Positions 16,974-24,157 of a DNA stretch of 64,000 nt are shown here, piece after piece (the first letter of the stretch is position 1; every line of letters begins with the position of its first letter). Below the pieces are notes generated by a model. The model ran no database searches. It was given only the letters and a program-made list of their open reading frames with translations, and was not told the DNA's origin. This stretch comes from Erysipelotrichaceae bacterium (GTDB taxonomy: Bacteria > Bacillota_I > Bacilli_A > Erysipelotrichales > Erysipelotrichaceae), in the NCBI GenBank assembly GCA_030694975.1, contig JAUYTU010000013.1, positions 59,333-123,332 of the forward strand, written 5' to 3'. Position numbers and translations under genes: made by a program.

Positions 16974-17402
16974 CTAAACAATCCTTGCGTTTATAAAAGC
17001 AAAATATACTCCGGCAACTCTAAACAGAAGCCCTAACAATGTACCAAAGTTAACGGATAACCAAAACATAAAAGTTGTTGAAAAGGCGAGTATCACGTTG
17101 TCTATGGATGCGAAAGCGTCCGGACCAAAAAAGGAAAGCACATCTCCGATTAAAATGGCTAGTATGGCTAAGCCTGCAGCAAGTATTGAGAACCGCAGAT
17201 GCACACCTCTGCCTTTGATTTTGATTACATATCCAATCAAGTATCCGACGCCAATATGTACGATCGAAAACTCAAAAGGCAAGATATAACTAATGATACC
17301 GTACACGATACCAATGATCAATGCAGTTGGGATACCCCATAAGATCGCTTTGGTAAATCGTTGGTTTCTGGATATTGCATGAGAATTGAAGACTTTCAAC
17401 AT
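16974..17402 (-). CDS. Membrane protein of unknown function upstream of alr
   Basis: 142 residues from ATG 17402, which has an excellent GGAGGAAAAAAT site; earlier in-frame codons lack one. Four hydrophobic helices are predicted (AILWGIPTALIIGIVYGII, IGVGYLIGYVI, a helix from FSILAAGLAILAI, and FSTTFMFWLSVNFGTLLGLL). A RFTKAI segment precedes the first helix. No family is recognised beyond a generic small integral membrane protein. It is one base from alr and probably forms an operon with it, but no role in alanine or wall metabolism can be shown. Confidence 0.7.
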   Translation of the reverse strand: MLKVFNSHAISRNQRFTKAILWGIPTALIIGIVYGIISYILPFEFSIVHIGVGYLIGYVIKIKGRGVHLRFSILAAGLAILAILIGDVLSFFGPDAFASIDNVILAFSTTFMFWLSVNFGTLLGLLFRVAGVYFAFINARIV

Positions 17403-17511
17403 ATTTTTTCCTCCGACATAATTCAGTATAGCATATATTTTAGTTCTCAAAAACCCATTTTTGTTTGGTGTGCGCATGGTTTGGGACTGTTTATAAAAGT
17501 TGTATTTATTA

Positions 17512-17541
17512 TTGACTAAGCAAGCGGGTATATGGTATATT
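17512..17541 (+). promoter_or_regulatory. Promoter of the tRNA array
   Basis: TTGACT (17512-17517), 18 bp, TATATT (17536-17541), 22 bases before the first tRNA. Confidence 0.7.
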
Positions 17542-17563
17542 ATTTAAGCACTACGGTGAATAT

Positions 17564-17639
17564 GGAGGTTTAGCTCAGTTGGGAGAGCGTCTGCCTTACA
17601 AGCAGAGGGTCAGGGGTTCAAGTCCCTTAACCTCCACCA
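17564..17639 (+). tRNA. tRNA-Val (TAC)
   Basis: Full cloverleaf: acceptor GGAGGTT/AACCTCC, anticodon stem TCTGC/GCAGA around loop CTTACAA (anticodon TAC), GGTTCAAGT T-arm, encoded CCA. First of six tRNAs in one array. Confidence 0.97.
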
Positions 17640-17648
17640 TTTTTTTTT

Positions 17649-17724
17649 GCCGACTTAGCTCAATTGGCAGAGCAACTGATTTGTAATCAGTAGGTTGTAG
17701 GTTCAAGTCCTATAGTCGGCACCA
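17649..17724 (+). tRNA. tRNA-Thr (TGT)
   Basis: Acceptor GCCGACT/AGTCGGC, anticodon stem ACTGA/TCAGT around TTTGTAA (anticodon TGT), encoded CCA. Confidence 0.97.
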
Positions 17725-17742
17725 TACCCAATTTAATTAGCT

Positions 17743-17827
17743 GGGGGGATAGCGAAGTGGCTAAACGCGGTTGACTGTAAATCAACTCTCCCTGAGTTCG
17801 GCGGTTCGAATCCGTCTCCCCCCACCA
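17743..17827 (+). tRNA. tRNA-Tyr (GTA)
   Basis: 85 nt with the long variable arm of tRNA-Tyr, acceptor GGGGGGA/TCCCCCC, anticodon stem GTTGA/TCAAC around CTGTAAA (anticodon GTA), encoded CCA. G34 is a normal target of the queuosine pathway encoded at 33-36.6 kb. Confidence 0.97.
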
Positions 17828-17835
17828 TTGTTTAT

Positions 17836-17911
17836 TGGGGTATAGCCAAGCGGTAAGGCATCAGACTTTGACTCTGACATCTCCATGGTTCGAATCCATG
17901 TACCCCAGCCA
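17836..17911 (+). tRNA. tRNA-Gln (TTG)
   Basis: Acceptor TGGGGTA/TACCCCA, anticodon loop CTTTGAC (anticodon TTG), discriminator G, encoded CCA. Confidence 0.96.
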
Positions 17912-17918
17912 TATTTGT

Positions 17919-17994
17919 GACCCGTTAGCTCAGGTGGTAGAGCAACTGACTTTTAATCAGTGGGTCGAAGGTTCGAGTCCTTTACGGGTCACCA
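17919..17994 (+). tRNA. tRNA-Lys (TTT)
   Basis: Acceptor GACCCGT/ACGGGTC, anticodon stem ACTGA/TCAGT around CTTTTAA (anticodon TTT), encoded CCA. Confidence 0.97.
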
Positions 17995-17998
17995 AATC

Positions 17999-18072
17999 GC
18001 GGATGTAGTTCAATGGTAGAACTTCAGCCTTCCAAGCTGACTACGTGGGTTCGATTCCCATCATCCGCTCCA
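17999..18072 (+). tRNA. tRNA-Gly (TCC)
   Basis: Acceptor GCGGATG/CATCCGC, anticodon loop CTTCCAA (anticodon TCC), discriminator T, encoded CCA. Last tRNA before the terminator. Confidence 0.96.
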
Positions 18073-18081
18073 CAAACAAAC

Positions 18082-18103
18082 AAACTGCGAAAGCAGTTTT
18101 TTT
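18082..18103 (+). terminator. Terminator of the tRNA array
   Basis: AAACTGC, loop GAAA, GCAGTTT followed by TTTT. Confidence 0.88.
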
Positions 18104-18186
18104 GTTGTGGCAAATAAAAACAAAAAAGAAACGAACCGACGCAGGAAAACACAATAAAACAGAATATTAAGTAACAGGTGATAAAA

Positions 18187-19218
18187 ATGTACTTAACGTC
18201 AAAGATTATATTGCATCCTACCCCTCTACAAGCCCAAACACTCAAAAATTTGGCCACCATCTACAAAACAGAAGTAAATGAGTGCTTAAGGAAATTCCAA
18301 TTGAACCAAAAAATCATATGGATTCCATACTCTACACTTGACCAGAATCTACCTTGGGAGTCAAAAAAAGAAGTCATCAAAGAAGCAACAAAAATATTCA
18401 GAGACTGTATAAGAAACAAAAGCAATGCTACCCCGACAAGATTCAAAGGAGACTATTGCAAATGGCATTGCGATAGTTTCACTCTTGATTACAAACTAAA
18501 CCTACAAGTCGGCCAACAATCGAAACTAAGTATTGAATTTTACGCGGATGACTATCAAAAAGAGCTTCTCTCATCTGGCTGCTTGACATCATTAAAAATT
18601 GAAAAAAAAGACAAAAAATGGGTTTGTTACATCAAGATACTTAAGTCTGATCCTCAACCGTACGGCGAACATGTTATGGGGGTTGACATGGGGATAAAAG
18701 TTCCGGCAGTAGCCGCAACTTCAACAGGTAAAATCAGGTTTTTTGGTAATGGTAGGAAAGTAAGGTATATTTGCACAAGTCAAACCAGCAGGTTAAGCAA
18801 GTTGATGAAAAACAATAACTATCGTTTAATAAGAAAAATGGATCACAAATGGGGAAACAGACTTCTTACGATTGATCATCAGATTAGTAAGTCAATTATT
18901 GAATTTGCAATTCAAGAGAAGATAAGTACAATCACCTTGGAAAATCTCGCCTATATTCAAAAAAGAATCGATTCTGGAAAGAAGATTTCTACATGGTCGT
19001 ACATGCGTCTGAAGTCGTTTCTTGAGTACAAAGCGCAAAAACATGGGATAAAAATCCAAATGATCAATCCGCATAACACATCAAAACGATGTCCAAAATG
19101 CAACAGACTAAATCATAGCAGTAAACGTGAGTATAAATGTGCTTGTGGTTTTAAAAGTCATCGAGATATTGTCGGAGCAATAAACATTTGCAACTATAGT
19201 TCGAGTAAATCGAACTAG
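18187..19218 (+). CDS. tnpB: TnpB RNA-guided nuclease of an IS200/IS605-type element (no TnpA nearby)
   Basis: 343 residues from ATG 18187; a GTG nine bases earlier is less likely. RuvC-like motifs are intact: Asp167 in GVDMGIK, Glu252 in TLENL, Asp327 in HRDIVGA. The zinc finger has CPKC at 302-305 and CAC at 318-320. The protein is near the short end of the family range but not visibly truncated. No Y1 or serine transposase is present beside it, so mobility would need help in trans. The gene sits directly after the tRNA array terminator and is followed by a structured tail at 19198-19362 that probably forms the guide-RNA scaffold. Confidence 0.92.
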   Translation: MYLTSKIILHPTPLQAQTLKNLATIYKTEVNECLRKFQLNQKIIWIPYSTLDQNLPWESKKEVIKEATKIFRDCIRNKSNATPTRFKGDYCKWHCDSFTLDYKLNLQVGQQSKLSIEFYADDYQKELLSSGCLTSLKIEKKDKKWVCYIKILKSDPQPYGEHVMGVDMGIKVPAVAATSTGKIRFFGNGRKVRYICTSQTSRLSKLMKNNNYRLIRKMDHKWGNRLLTIDHQISKSIIEFAIQEKISTITLENLAYIQKRIDSGKKISTWSYMRLKSFLEYKAQKHGIKIQMINPHNTSKRCPKCNRLNHSSKREYKCACGFKSHRDIVGAINICNYSSSKSN

Positions 19219-19362
19219 CCCTGCATGCTACATGCACTGTGTAGGGAAGGGTCATGGTGGACCCCGTAGCTGTTAAGCAATCTGAAAAGAACACCGTGCG
19301 GATCGAACCTAGAATCTACCATCGCAGATGGCTTAAAAGCTCAGCGGGTAACTCTGCTGAGC
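19198..19362 (+). ncRNA. Probable omega-RNA scaffold and right end of the TnpB element
   Basis: A hairpin AGTTCGA/TCGAACT (19198-19216) spans the tnpB stop. A stable region with several stems follows (CCCT...AGGG, CCATC gca GATGG) and ends in a perfect stem GCTCAGC (19339-19345)/GCTGAGC (19356-19362). This is where TnpB elements encode their omega-RNA, with the guide read from DNA just past the right end. The exact end, and so the guide, cannot be fixed by eye; it should begin within the ~15 bases after 19362. From there to 19465 only the promoter region of the next gene is visible. Confidence 0.6.
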
Positions 19363-19465
19363 CTATTTAATTGAAATCAACCTCAAACGAAATTGCAATT
19401 GATTAACATGCAATCTATAATAGAATTAATAGAAATCAACACTAAAAGAGATATACGGAGGAAAC

Positions 19466-20242
19466 ATGAACAATGCAATGATAGAAAAGCAGCTCTCACA
19501 TCGTACAGTCAGAGAGTTCAAACCCGAATCGATCAATGAGGAAATTGTATCAAAATTAATGGAAGTCGCACGGCGTACAGCGACATCAAACGGTATGCAA
19601 TCAACAACCATCATCCGGATAACAGACCCATTGGTAAAAAGACAGATTGCTGATATTTGTAAACAAGAATATGTCGTAAGAGCACCAGTGCTATTTGTTT
19701 TTGTAGCCGATTGTTATAGAAATATGCGAATCGCTCGTGATAAAGGTTGTTTTGAAGAGAGTGCAGGGGATATGGATCGTTTCTTTCAATCCGTAACCGA
19801 TACATGCCTTGCAGCTCAAAATGTTGTGAATGCAGCGGAGTCGATGGGTTATGGAGCGCTGTATTTGGGAAGCACACTAAATGATGCACAGAAACTAATC
19901 GAAGTCTTAAATTTGCCAGAATTGACTTTTCCCGTGGTAGGTCTTGGCATTGGAATTCCAAATCAAGAACCGGCTCTTAAGCCTCGACTTGGCAATGAAT
20001 TTAAAGTGTTTGAAAATTCCTATAAGGTATTTGATAATTACCTCGAAAGTATCTCGCAATATGACGAAGAAATGCAAACATACTATGATTTGCGCAACAT
20101 AAATCAGCGAGTGGACAGTTTTAGTAATCAAATCATCTCAAAACTGACAACAGCTAGCGCTAAACGTCAAGAGATTTTGAATGTCGTCCGTAAACAAGGA
20201 TTCATTCTAAAACTGAAAGACCCACACGAAACCATCGAATAG
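19466..20242 (+). CDS. Nitroreductase-family NAD(P)H:FMN oxidoreductase (NfrA-like)
   Basis: 258 residues. The FMN-binding start SHRTVREFKPESI, the dimer core (TCLAAQNVVNAAESMGYGALYLGS) and the PVVGLGIGIPNQEP segment match the flavin-reductase/nitroreductase group that includes B. subtilis NfrA. The C-terminal extension with TYYDLRN is also typical. It likely reduces flavins, quinones or nitro compounds using NAD(P)H. GGAGG precedes ATG 19466. Monocistronic between the TnpB element and a dehydrogenase gene. Confidence 0.88.
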   Translation: MNNAMIEKQLSHRTVREFKPESINEEIVSKLMEVARRTATSNGMQSTTIIRITDPLVKRQIADICKQEYVVRAPVLFVFVADCYRNMRIARDKGCFEESAGDMDRFFQSVTDTCLAAQNVVNAAESMGYGALYLGSTLNDAQKLIEVLNLPELTFPVVGLGIGIPNQEPALKPRLGNEFKVFENSYKVFDNYLESISQYDEEMQTYYDLRNINQRVDSFSNQIISKLTTASAKRQEILNVVRKQGFILKLKDPHETIE

Positions 20243-20253
20243 ATGGTTTCGTG
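20225..20253. repeat. Perfect 12-bp inverted repeat at the end of the nitroreductase gene
   Basis: CACGAAACCATC, loop gaata, GATGGTTTCGTG. It encloses the stop codon but has no T-run, so it may be an RNA 3'-end stabiliser, a weak terminator or a binding site rather than a standard terminator. Confidence 0.7.
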
Positions 20254-20290
20254 CTAAAATAGTAAGATAACGTAGAAGGAGAGAAACAAA

Positions 20291-21220
20291 ATGAAAATAT
20301 TGTTTATAGAAATGTCGGATATAGAAGCGAAATGCAAACAGCTATTTGCAGAGTTTGATATAGAAACTTATAATTTCTCAATCAAGAATCCAAGCGACAT
20401 ACCTTTGGAAGAAATTGAAATCGTTGTAGGCACACCATCCCCCAATTATATAAACCTCGAATCCCTTCCGAAATTACGAATGATTCAACTGCCGAGTGCA
20501 GGTTACGACAGAATTCCTTTGCAACAACTAAAAAGCAGAAACATCACACTCGCTAACGCATCGGGAGTTTATAGCATCCCTATCGCCGAATGGGTCATCT
20601 CAAAACTACTGGAAATCATTAAGCAAAGTATATATTACTATCAGAATCAATCCCAGAATATTTGGAAGAAAAACTACAATATGATTGAACTTCCCAACCG
20701 CAAAGCACTGATATTCGGAACAGGTTCGATTGGTCAGGAAATCGCCAAGCGACTCAACGCTTTCGATGTAATCGTTGATGGTATCAACAGCAATGGTCGA
20801 GATATAACACATTTTCATGAGTGTTTTGACATGATAAAAGGCAAAGAGATTGCCAAGAACTATGATATATTGATATTCTCACTACCCAATAACGATGAAA
20901 CTGCGGGATTGGTAAACACCGAATTCCTGAAAGACTTGAAACAAGAGGCAATATTGATTAACATTGGCAGAGGAACATTGATTAACGAAACAGATTTGAT
21001 TGAAAGCTTAAAACAAGGAAAATTTATGGGAGTGGCTTTGGATGTTATGTCAGTAGAGCCATTACCCCTAACAAGCGAACTTTGGATTCACCCAAAGGTG
21101 ATCATTTCTCCACACAGTTCATTTATATCTGACAAAATCGACCAACGAAGGGTTGATTTAATTTCCTCAAACATACTTGCGTTCTATCAAGGCAAACCGA
21201 TAATAAACAAGATTATCTAA
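20291..21220 (+). CDS. D-isomer-specific 2-hydroxyacid dehydrogenase
   Basis: 309 residues. The NAD-binding motif is FGTGSIGQEIAKRL, followed by the signature segments NDETAGLVNTEFL, INIGRGTLINETDLI and ALDVMSVEPLP. The catalytic Arg lies in INIGRG, Glu in the VEPLP region and His in ISPHSSF. It probably interconverts a 2-keto acid and D-2-hydroxy acid; the substrate is not evident. The start follows AGAAGGAGAG. It ends just before three short tandem repeats. Confidence 0.88.
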   Translation: MKILFIEMSDIEAKCKQLFAEFDIETYNFSIKNPSDIPLEEIEIVVGTPSPNYINLESLPKLRMIQLPSAGYDRIPLQQLKSRNITLANASGVYSIPIAEWVISKLLEIIKQSIYYYQNQSQNIWKKNYNMIELPNRKALIFGTGSIGQEIAKRLNAFDVIVDGINSNGRDITHFHECFDMIKGKEIAKNYDILIFSLPNNDETAGLVNTEFLKDLKQEAILINIGRGTLINETDLIESLKQGKFMGVALDVMSVEPLPLTSELWIHPKVIISPHSSFISDKIDQRRVDLISSNILAFYQGKPIINKII

Positions 21221-21254
21221 ATGCATAGTCTAAACGCATAGTCTAAATGCATAT
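21216..21254. repeat. Three 13-bp tandem repeats
   Basis: TCTAAATGCATAG (21216-21228), TCTAAACGCATAG (21229-21241), TCTAAATGCATAT (21242-21254). The first begins in the stop region of the dehydrogenase gene; the last ends just before the -35 of the next transcript. Confidence 0.85.
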
Positions 21255-21257
21255 TCT

Positions 21258-21286
21258 TTGTAAACAATTAAATCAAATGATATAAT
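21258..21286 (+). promoter_or_regulatory. Strong promoter of the 21293-21439 RNA
   Basis: TTGTAA (21258-21263), exactly 17 bp, TATAAT (21281-21286) preceded by TGA. Confidence 0.82.
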
Positions 21287-21292
21287 CCAAAT

Positions 21293-21439
21293 AGTTAGAA
21301 TTAACTAACACTTCATCCATCTAAATTATCAACCAATCTACCAATGGTTGCTTACCTCCCTAACACGTGAACACCTTAGCCGGTTCACAAGATGATGAAG
21401 CAATGGACAAAGTGCCCCCATCACACTTTGTCCTTTTTT
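21293..21439 (+). ncRNA. Unassigned structured RNA with terminator (orphan riboswitch or sRNA candidate)
   Basis: A ~147-nt transcript from a near-consensus promoter. CTTCATC (21311-21317) pairs with GATGAAG (21394-21400) to close a domain holding two hairpins: CAACCA/TGGTTG (21330-21335/21345-21350) and GTGAAC/GTTCAC (21367-21372/21383-21388). The joining strand CTTACCTCCCTAACAC looks conserved-like. A 10-bp terminator follows: GGACAAAGTG (21405-21414) with CACTTTGTCC (21424-21433) and six T. No open reading frame of note is inside. The three-way-junction-plus-terminator layout, 85 bases before an aldo/keto reductase, is riboswitch-like, but no known class fits. Confidence 0.65.
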
Positions 21440-21523
21440 GTATAAAAAACTGAAATGTGTTATATTTTGATTAGCCGAAAAGAAAGGAGAAGTATAATCT
21501 TATAGCAGATTATACATAAAAAT

Positions 21524-22333
21524 ATGATAACCAAAAAATTAAGCAATGGTGTAGAAATACCAATGATTGGCTTCGGAACATTTAAAATACCCAATGATCA
21601 AGTCACCGAGGCTGTTAAAAGCGCTTTAAAGGCAGGATATCGACACATCGATACAGCAGCCATTTATCGTAACGAAGTTGGCGTTGGCAAGGGAATTAAA
21701 GAGAGCCAAGTAGCTCGTGAAGAAATCTTTTTAACAACCAAATGTTGGAATGACGATCAAGGATATCAAAAAGCATTGGATGCATTCGAACAAAGTTGCC
21801 AGCGTCTTCAAACCAACTATATTGACCTCTATCTGATCCATTGGCCAAAACCGCTAAACAGTGAGACGTGGAGGGCATTTGAAGAGCTGTACCAACAAGG
21901 AAGAATCCGGGCTATCGGCGTATCCAACTTTCATAGGCATCATTTTGATGAATTAATGAAAACCGCAAAAATCAAGCCAATGGTCAATCAAGTCGAATAT
22001 ACACCAAGACTGACACAAAAACCTCTAAAAACGTTCCTCGAGTCGCAAGGAGTTGCCATGGAATCATGGAGTCCTTTAATGAAAGGTAAAGTAGCAGATA
22101 TTGAACTGCTTCAAAAACTATCCAAAAAATACAAAAAGACGATTGTCCAAATTGTTATTCGTTGGAATATCGATACCGATGTCATCGTCATCCCCAAAAG
22201 TGTGACTCCGCAACGTATAAAAGAAAACTTCGATATATTCGACTTTCGTTTGAGTCAAGAGGATATCGAAGCAATTAATCAGTTGAATAAAGACCTTAGA
22301 ACCGGATCAGATCCTGATAATTTTGATTTCTAG
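21524..22333 (+). CDS. Aldo/keto reductase
   Basis: 269 residues of the AKR barrel: GFGTFKI at the N-terminus, the catalytic Asp and Tyr in HIDTAAIYRNE, Lys in TTKCW, His in YLIHWP, then AIGVSNF and the NADPH-binding VIPKSVTPQRIKEN. This is close to bacterial 2,5-diketo-gluconate or methylglyoxal reductases (AKR5-like). It acts in the cytoplasm on small carbonyls with NADPH. The gene lies just downstream of the orphan RNA and its terminator, so expression may be set by that element. Confidence 0.92.
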   Translation: MITKKLSNGVEIPMIGFGTFKIPNDQVTEAVKSALKAGYRHIDTAAIYRNEVGVGKGIKESQVAREEIFLTTKCWNDDQGYQKALDAFEQSCQRLQTNYIDLYLIHWPKPLNSETWRAFEELYQQGRIRAIGVSNFHRHHFDELMKTAKIKPMVNQVEYTPRLTQKPLKTFLESQGVAMESWSPLMKGKVADIELLQKLSKKYKKTIVQIVIRWNIDTDVIVIPKSVTPQRIKENFDIFDFRLSQEDIEAINQLNKDLRTGSDPDNFDF

Positions 22334-23340
22334 AGCGAAGAAAAATCGCTCTTTTTTAGGTATTCAAATAAAATTTTACGATGAGCGGATATCCAAGGCT
22401 GTGCATCTGCTTCAGTTAACGGAATCCACTTCCAATAATCGGGATGATCCGCACCTTCTTTAAGCTTCGATTTTACAACAGAAAGATTCCAAATCTTATG
22501 ACTAAACACATGTTTGGTTGTAAACAGAGATTCTTCGACTTCGAAACAAGTGTTATCACGATCGGTCTGAGGAAGTCGGATATAACCTTCCATCAACCCA
22601 TCGGACCAGTCGTTTGATACCAACAGCTGATTATCATCCAAAACTATATGAACAAAATAGAATTCAATACCTGGTTTCTTGGATGAGCTTTTTACCGGAT
22701 ATTCACTTTGCATGCCAGACTTATAAGCCAGACAATGATCTTTTATTGGACATCGTGGGCACTCAGGTGTAGGCACTTTACAAATCAGAGTTCCAAGCTC
22801 CATTAAACCCTGAGTGAAATCCGAAGGATCCGATCCGATCATCCACTGATTCAATAATTCGGCTACATACTTTTTAGTTGTATCCTTAGCGATATCACGG
22901 TCCATCATTAAAACACGACCAATCACTCGCAAGACATTTCCATCGACTGCAGCGATGGGTTGATCAAAGGCAATGGAGGAAATTGCGGCAGCCGTATACT
23001 CTCCAATCCCAGGTATTTTCTTAATATCATGATAATCCTTTGGGAACACTCCATCGAACTCACTCATAATCATCTTTGATCCTGCCCAAAGCATTTTTAC
23101 ACGACGATAATATCCTAAGCCTTCCCATGCTTTTAAAACGGAATTTTCATCTGCTTCAGCACATGCTTGAATGTTAGGGAACTGTTTCATCCAACGGTCA
23201 TAATAGGGCAGCATCGTATCAATGCGCGTCTGCTGTGCCATGATCTCACTGACCCATACGGAATAAGGGTCCTTAGTCAACCGAAATGGCAATTCTCTTT
23301 TATTTTGTCTATACCATTCTACGAGTTCTTTTGCAATCAT
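22330..23340 (-). CDS. mutY: A/G-specific adenine DNA glycosylase
   Basis: 336 residues from ATG 23340 (AAGGTGAAATT upstream). The helix-hairpin-helix motif KIPGIGEYTAAAI leads to the catalytic Asp (AVDGNVLRV), then the [4Fe-4S] cluster ligands in C-x6-C-x2-C-x5-C spacing (ICKVPTPECPRCPIKDHCLA). A C-terminal NUDIX-like domain for 8-oxoG recognition completes the protein. It removes adenine mispaired with 8-oxoguanine. On the minus strand it lies downstream of a ~185-nt unassigned RNA with its own terminator. Confidence 0.95.
   Translation of the reverse strand: MIAKELVEWYRQNKRELPFRLTKDPYSVWVSEIMAQQTRIDTMLPYYDRWMKQFPNIQACAEADENSVLKAWEGLGYYRRVKMLWAGSKMIMSEFDGVFPKDYHDIKKIPGIGEYTAAAISSIAFDQPIAAVDGNVLRVIGRVLMMDRDIAKDTTKKYVAELLNQWMIGSDPSDFTQGLMELGTLICKVPTPECPRCPIKDHCLAYKSGMQSEYPVKSSSKKPGIEFYFVHIVLDDNQLLVSNDWSDGLMEGYIRLPQTDRDNTCFEVEESLFTTKHVFSHKIWNLSVVKSKLKEGADHPDYWKWIPLTEADAQPWISAHRKILFEYLKKSDFSSL
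22332..22357. terminator. Terminator between aldo/keto reductase and mutY
   Basis: AGAGCGA, loop agaaaaa, TCGCTCT followed by a T-run on the plus strand; it lies within the 3' end of mutY on the other strand. Confidence 0.8.
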
Positions 23341-23374
23341 AATTTCACCTTCTTTATTATATAACAAACCAATG

Positions 23375-23559
23375 AAAAAAGTGCCAAAGCACTTCTTTCT
23401 TTTCATTTAAAGGTGAACGATTTAATATCAATTTATAGTGCGTTATATGTCGGTAAAGTCCACCCAAGGATTTCGAAACAAGGAGGGAAGAAGATGCTTC
23501 GTTGATTGACATAACTATAAATTGATGTGAGATATCTTTATTGCCCAACTCAAGTTGGT
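23375..23559 (-). ncRNA. Unassigned ~185-nt structured RNA upstream of mutY
   Basis: Minus-strand transcript predicted from a promoter at 23566-23594. The 5' end can form CCAAC/GTTGG. A long stem follows: plus-strand arms ATCAATTTATAGT (23427-23439) and ACTATAAATTGAT (23514-23526) are perfectly complementary, extended by TATGTC (23446-23451) with GACATA (23508-23513). The ~56-nt apical region contains GGGTGG. It ends at a terminator, AAGTGC, loop tttg, GCACTT and T-run (plus 23375-23394). Size and rod-like shape recall 6S RNA but no diagnostic motif was recognised. A riboswitch for mutY is an alternative. No protein gene is visible in 23341-23696. Confidence 0.6.
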
Positions 23560-23565
23560 AGCGCA

Positions 23566-23594
23566 ATTATATCAATCATTGTAAAAATTTACAA
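23566..23594 (-). promoter_or_regulatory. Promoter and overlapping palindrome for the minus-strand RNA
   Basis: Minus strand TTGTAA, 17 bp, TATAAT preceded by TGA (plus 23589-23594 and 23566-23571). The -35 lies in a perfect palindrome TTGTAAA-AA-TTTACAA at 23579-23594. Two TTTTGTGAAA direct repeats are just upstream on the minus strand (about 23607-23632). Confidence 0.75.
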
Positions 23595-23696
23595 CTCTCA
23601 CACAATTATTTTCACAAAACTTTCACAAAAATATAGATAGTTACATTCACTCAGATAAATATCGAAATCAAGCGCTATCAAAATCGAACAAATCAA

Positions 23697-23972
23697 CTAC
23701 TTTTTAACAATCTTCGCCAAAATATTCCGATATCCGCCGCTGCCTTTGATTAGACAACGATTGACTCTGGAGATCGTTGCACTGCTGATGGTTGTGATCT
23801 TTTCAATATACTCATATGTGTAACCCTGCGACAGTAAATCGGCGACCCAAAAACGATCTGCCATAGCATCAATTTCATTATAAGTACACACATCCTCTAA
23901 AAAAACGCGTATTTCATCTTCCGTATCACATTTTAAAAACGCCTCATACAGATTTACGTATTTGTCATCCAT
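23697..23972 (-). CDS. yerC: TrpR/YerC-YecD family DNA-binding protein
   Basis: 91 residues from ATG 23972, preceded by GCGAGGTAGC. The protein is all-helical with the TrpR-type helix-turn-helix (LLSQGYTYEYIEKITTISSATISRVNRCL), and matches the YerC/YecD family of small Bacillota regulators. It lacks the tryptophan-binding residues that define true TrpR, and the ligand of the family is unknown. It is divergent from the methyltransferase-GH3 operon and lies upstream of the 23375-23559 RNA, whose promoter region might be a target (speculative). Confidence 0.88.
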   Translation of the reverse strand: MDDKYVNLYEAFLKCDTEDEIRVFLEDVCTYNEIDAMADRFWVADLLSQGYTYEYIEKITTISSATISRVNRCLIKGSGGYRNILAKIVKK

Positions 23973-24157
23973 TTTGCTACCTCGCAAGACAATCATACCA
24001 AAAATGCACTGAATACTCCAGAAAAGGCATAAAAATGCTTCAGTTGTGTGCACTTAATTATGTTTTGTCAAGAAATGTGTCATTATGCCAGTTCACGTTA
24101 TTGTTATGTCATGACAATTCGATTATAATTTACTCGTATTACATAAAGGGAAAGAAT

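Noticed and set aside
18024..18260. Minus-strand reading frame across the tRNA-Gly region ending DDGNRTHVVSLEG
   Set aside because: Artefact of translating a tRNA gene and tnpB antisense.
21300..21440. Interpretation of the orphan RNA as a T-box, fluoride or c-di-GMP riboswitch
   Set aside because: None of the conserved core strings or junctions of those classes is present on either strand.
23357..23566. A 69-codon minus-strand reading frame within the putative RNA
   Set aside because: No good ribosome site for its first codon, composition dominated by the long hairpin, and no recognisable domain; better explained as a structured RNA.
23350..23570. T-box-like segment (GGGTGGACTTTACC) in the minus-strand RNA upstream of mutY
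   Set aside because: The T-box bulge needs GGGTGGnACCGCG, the specifier loop was not found, and mutY is not an aminoacylation or amino-acid gene.
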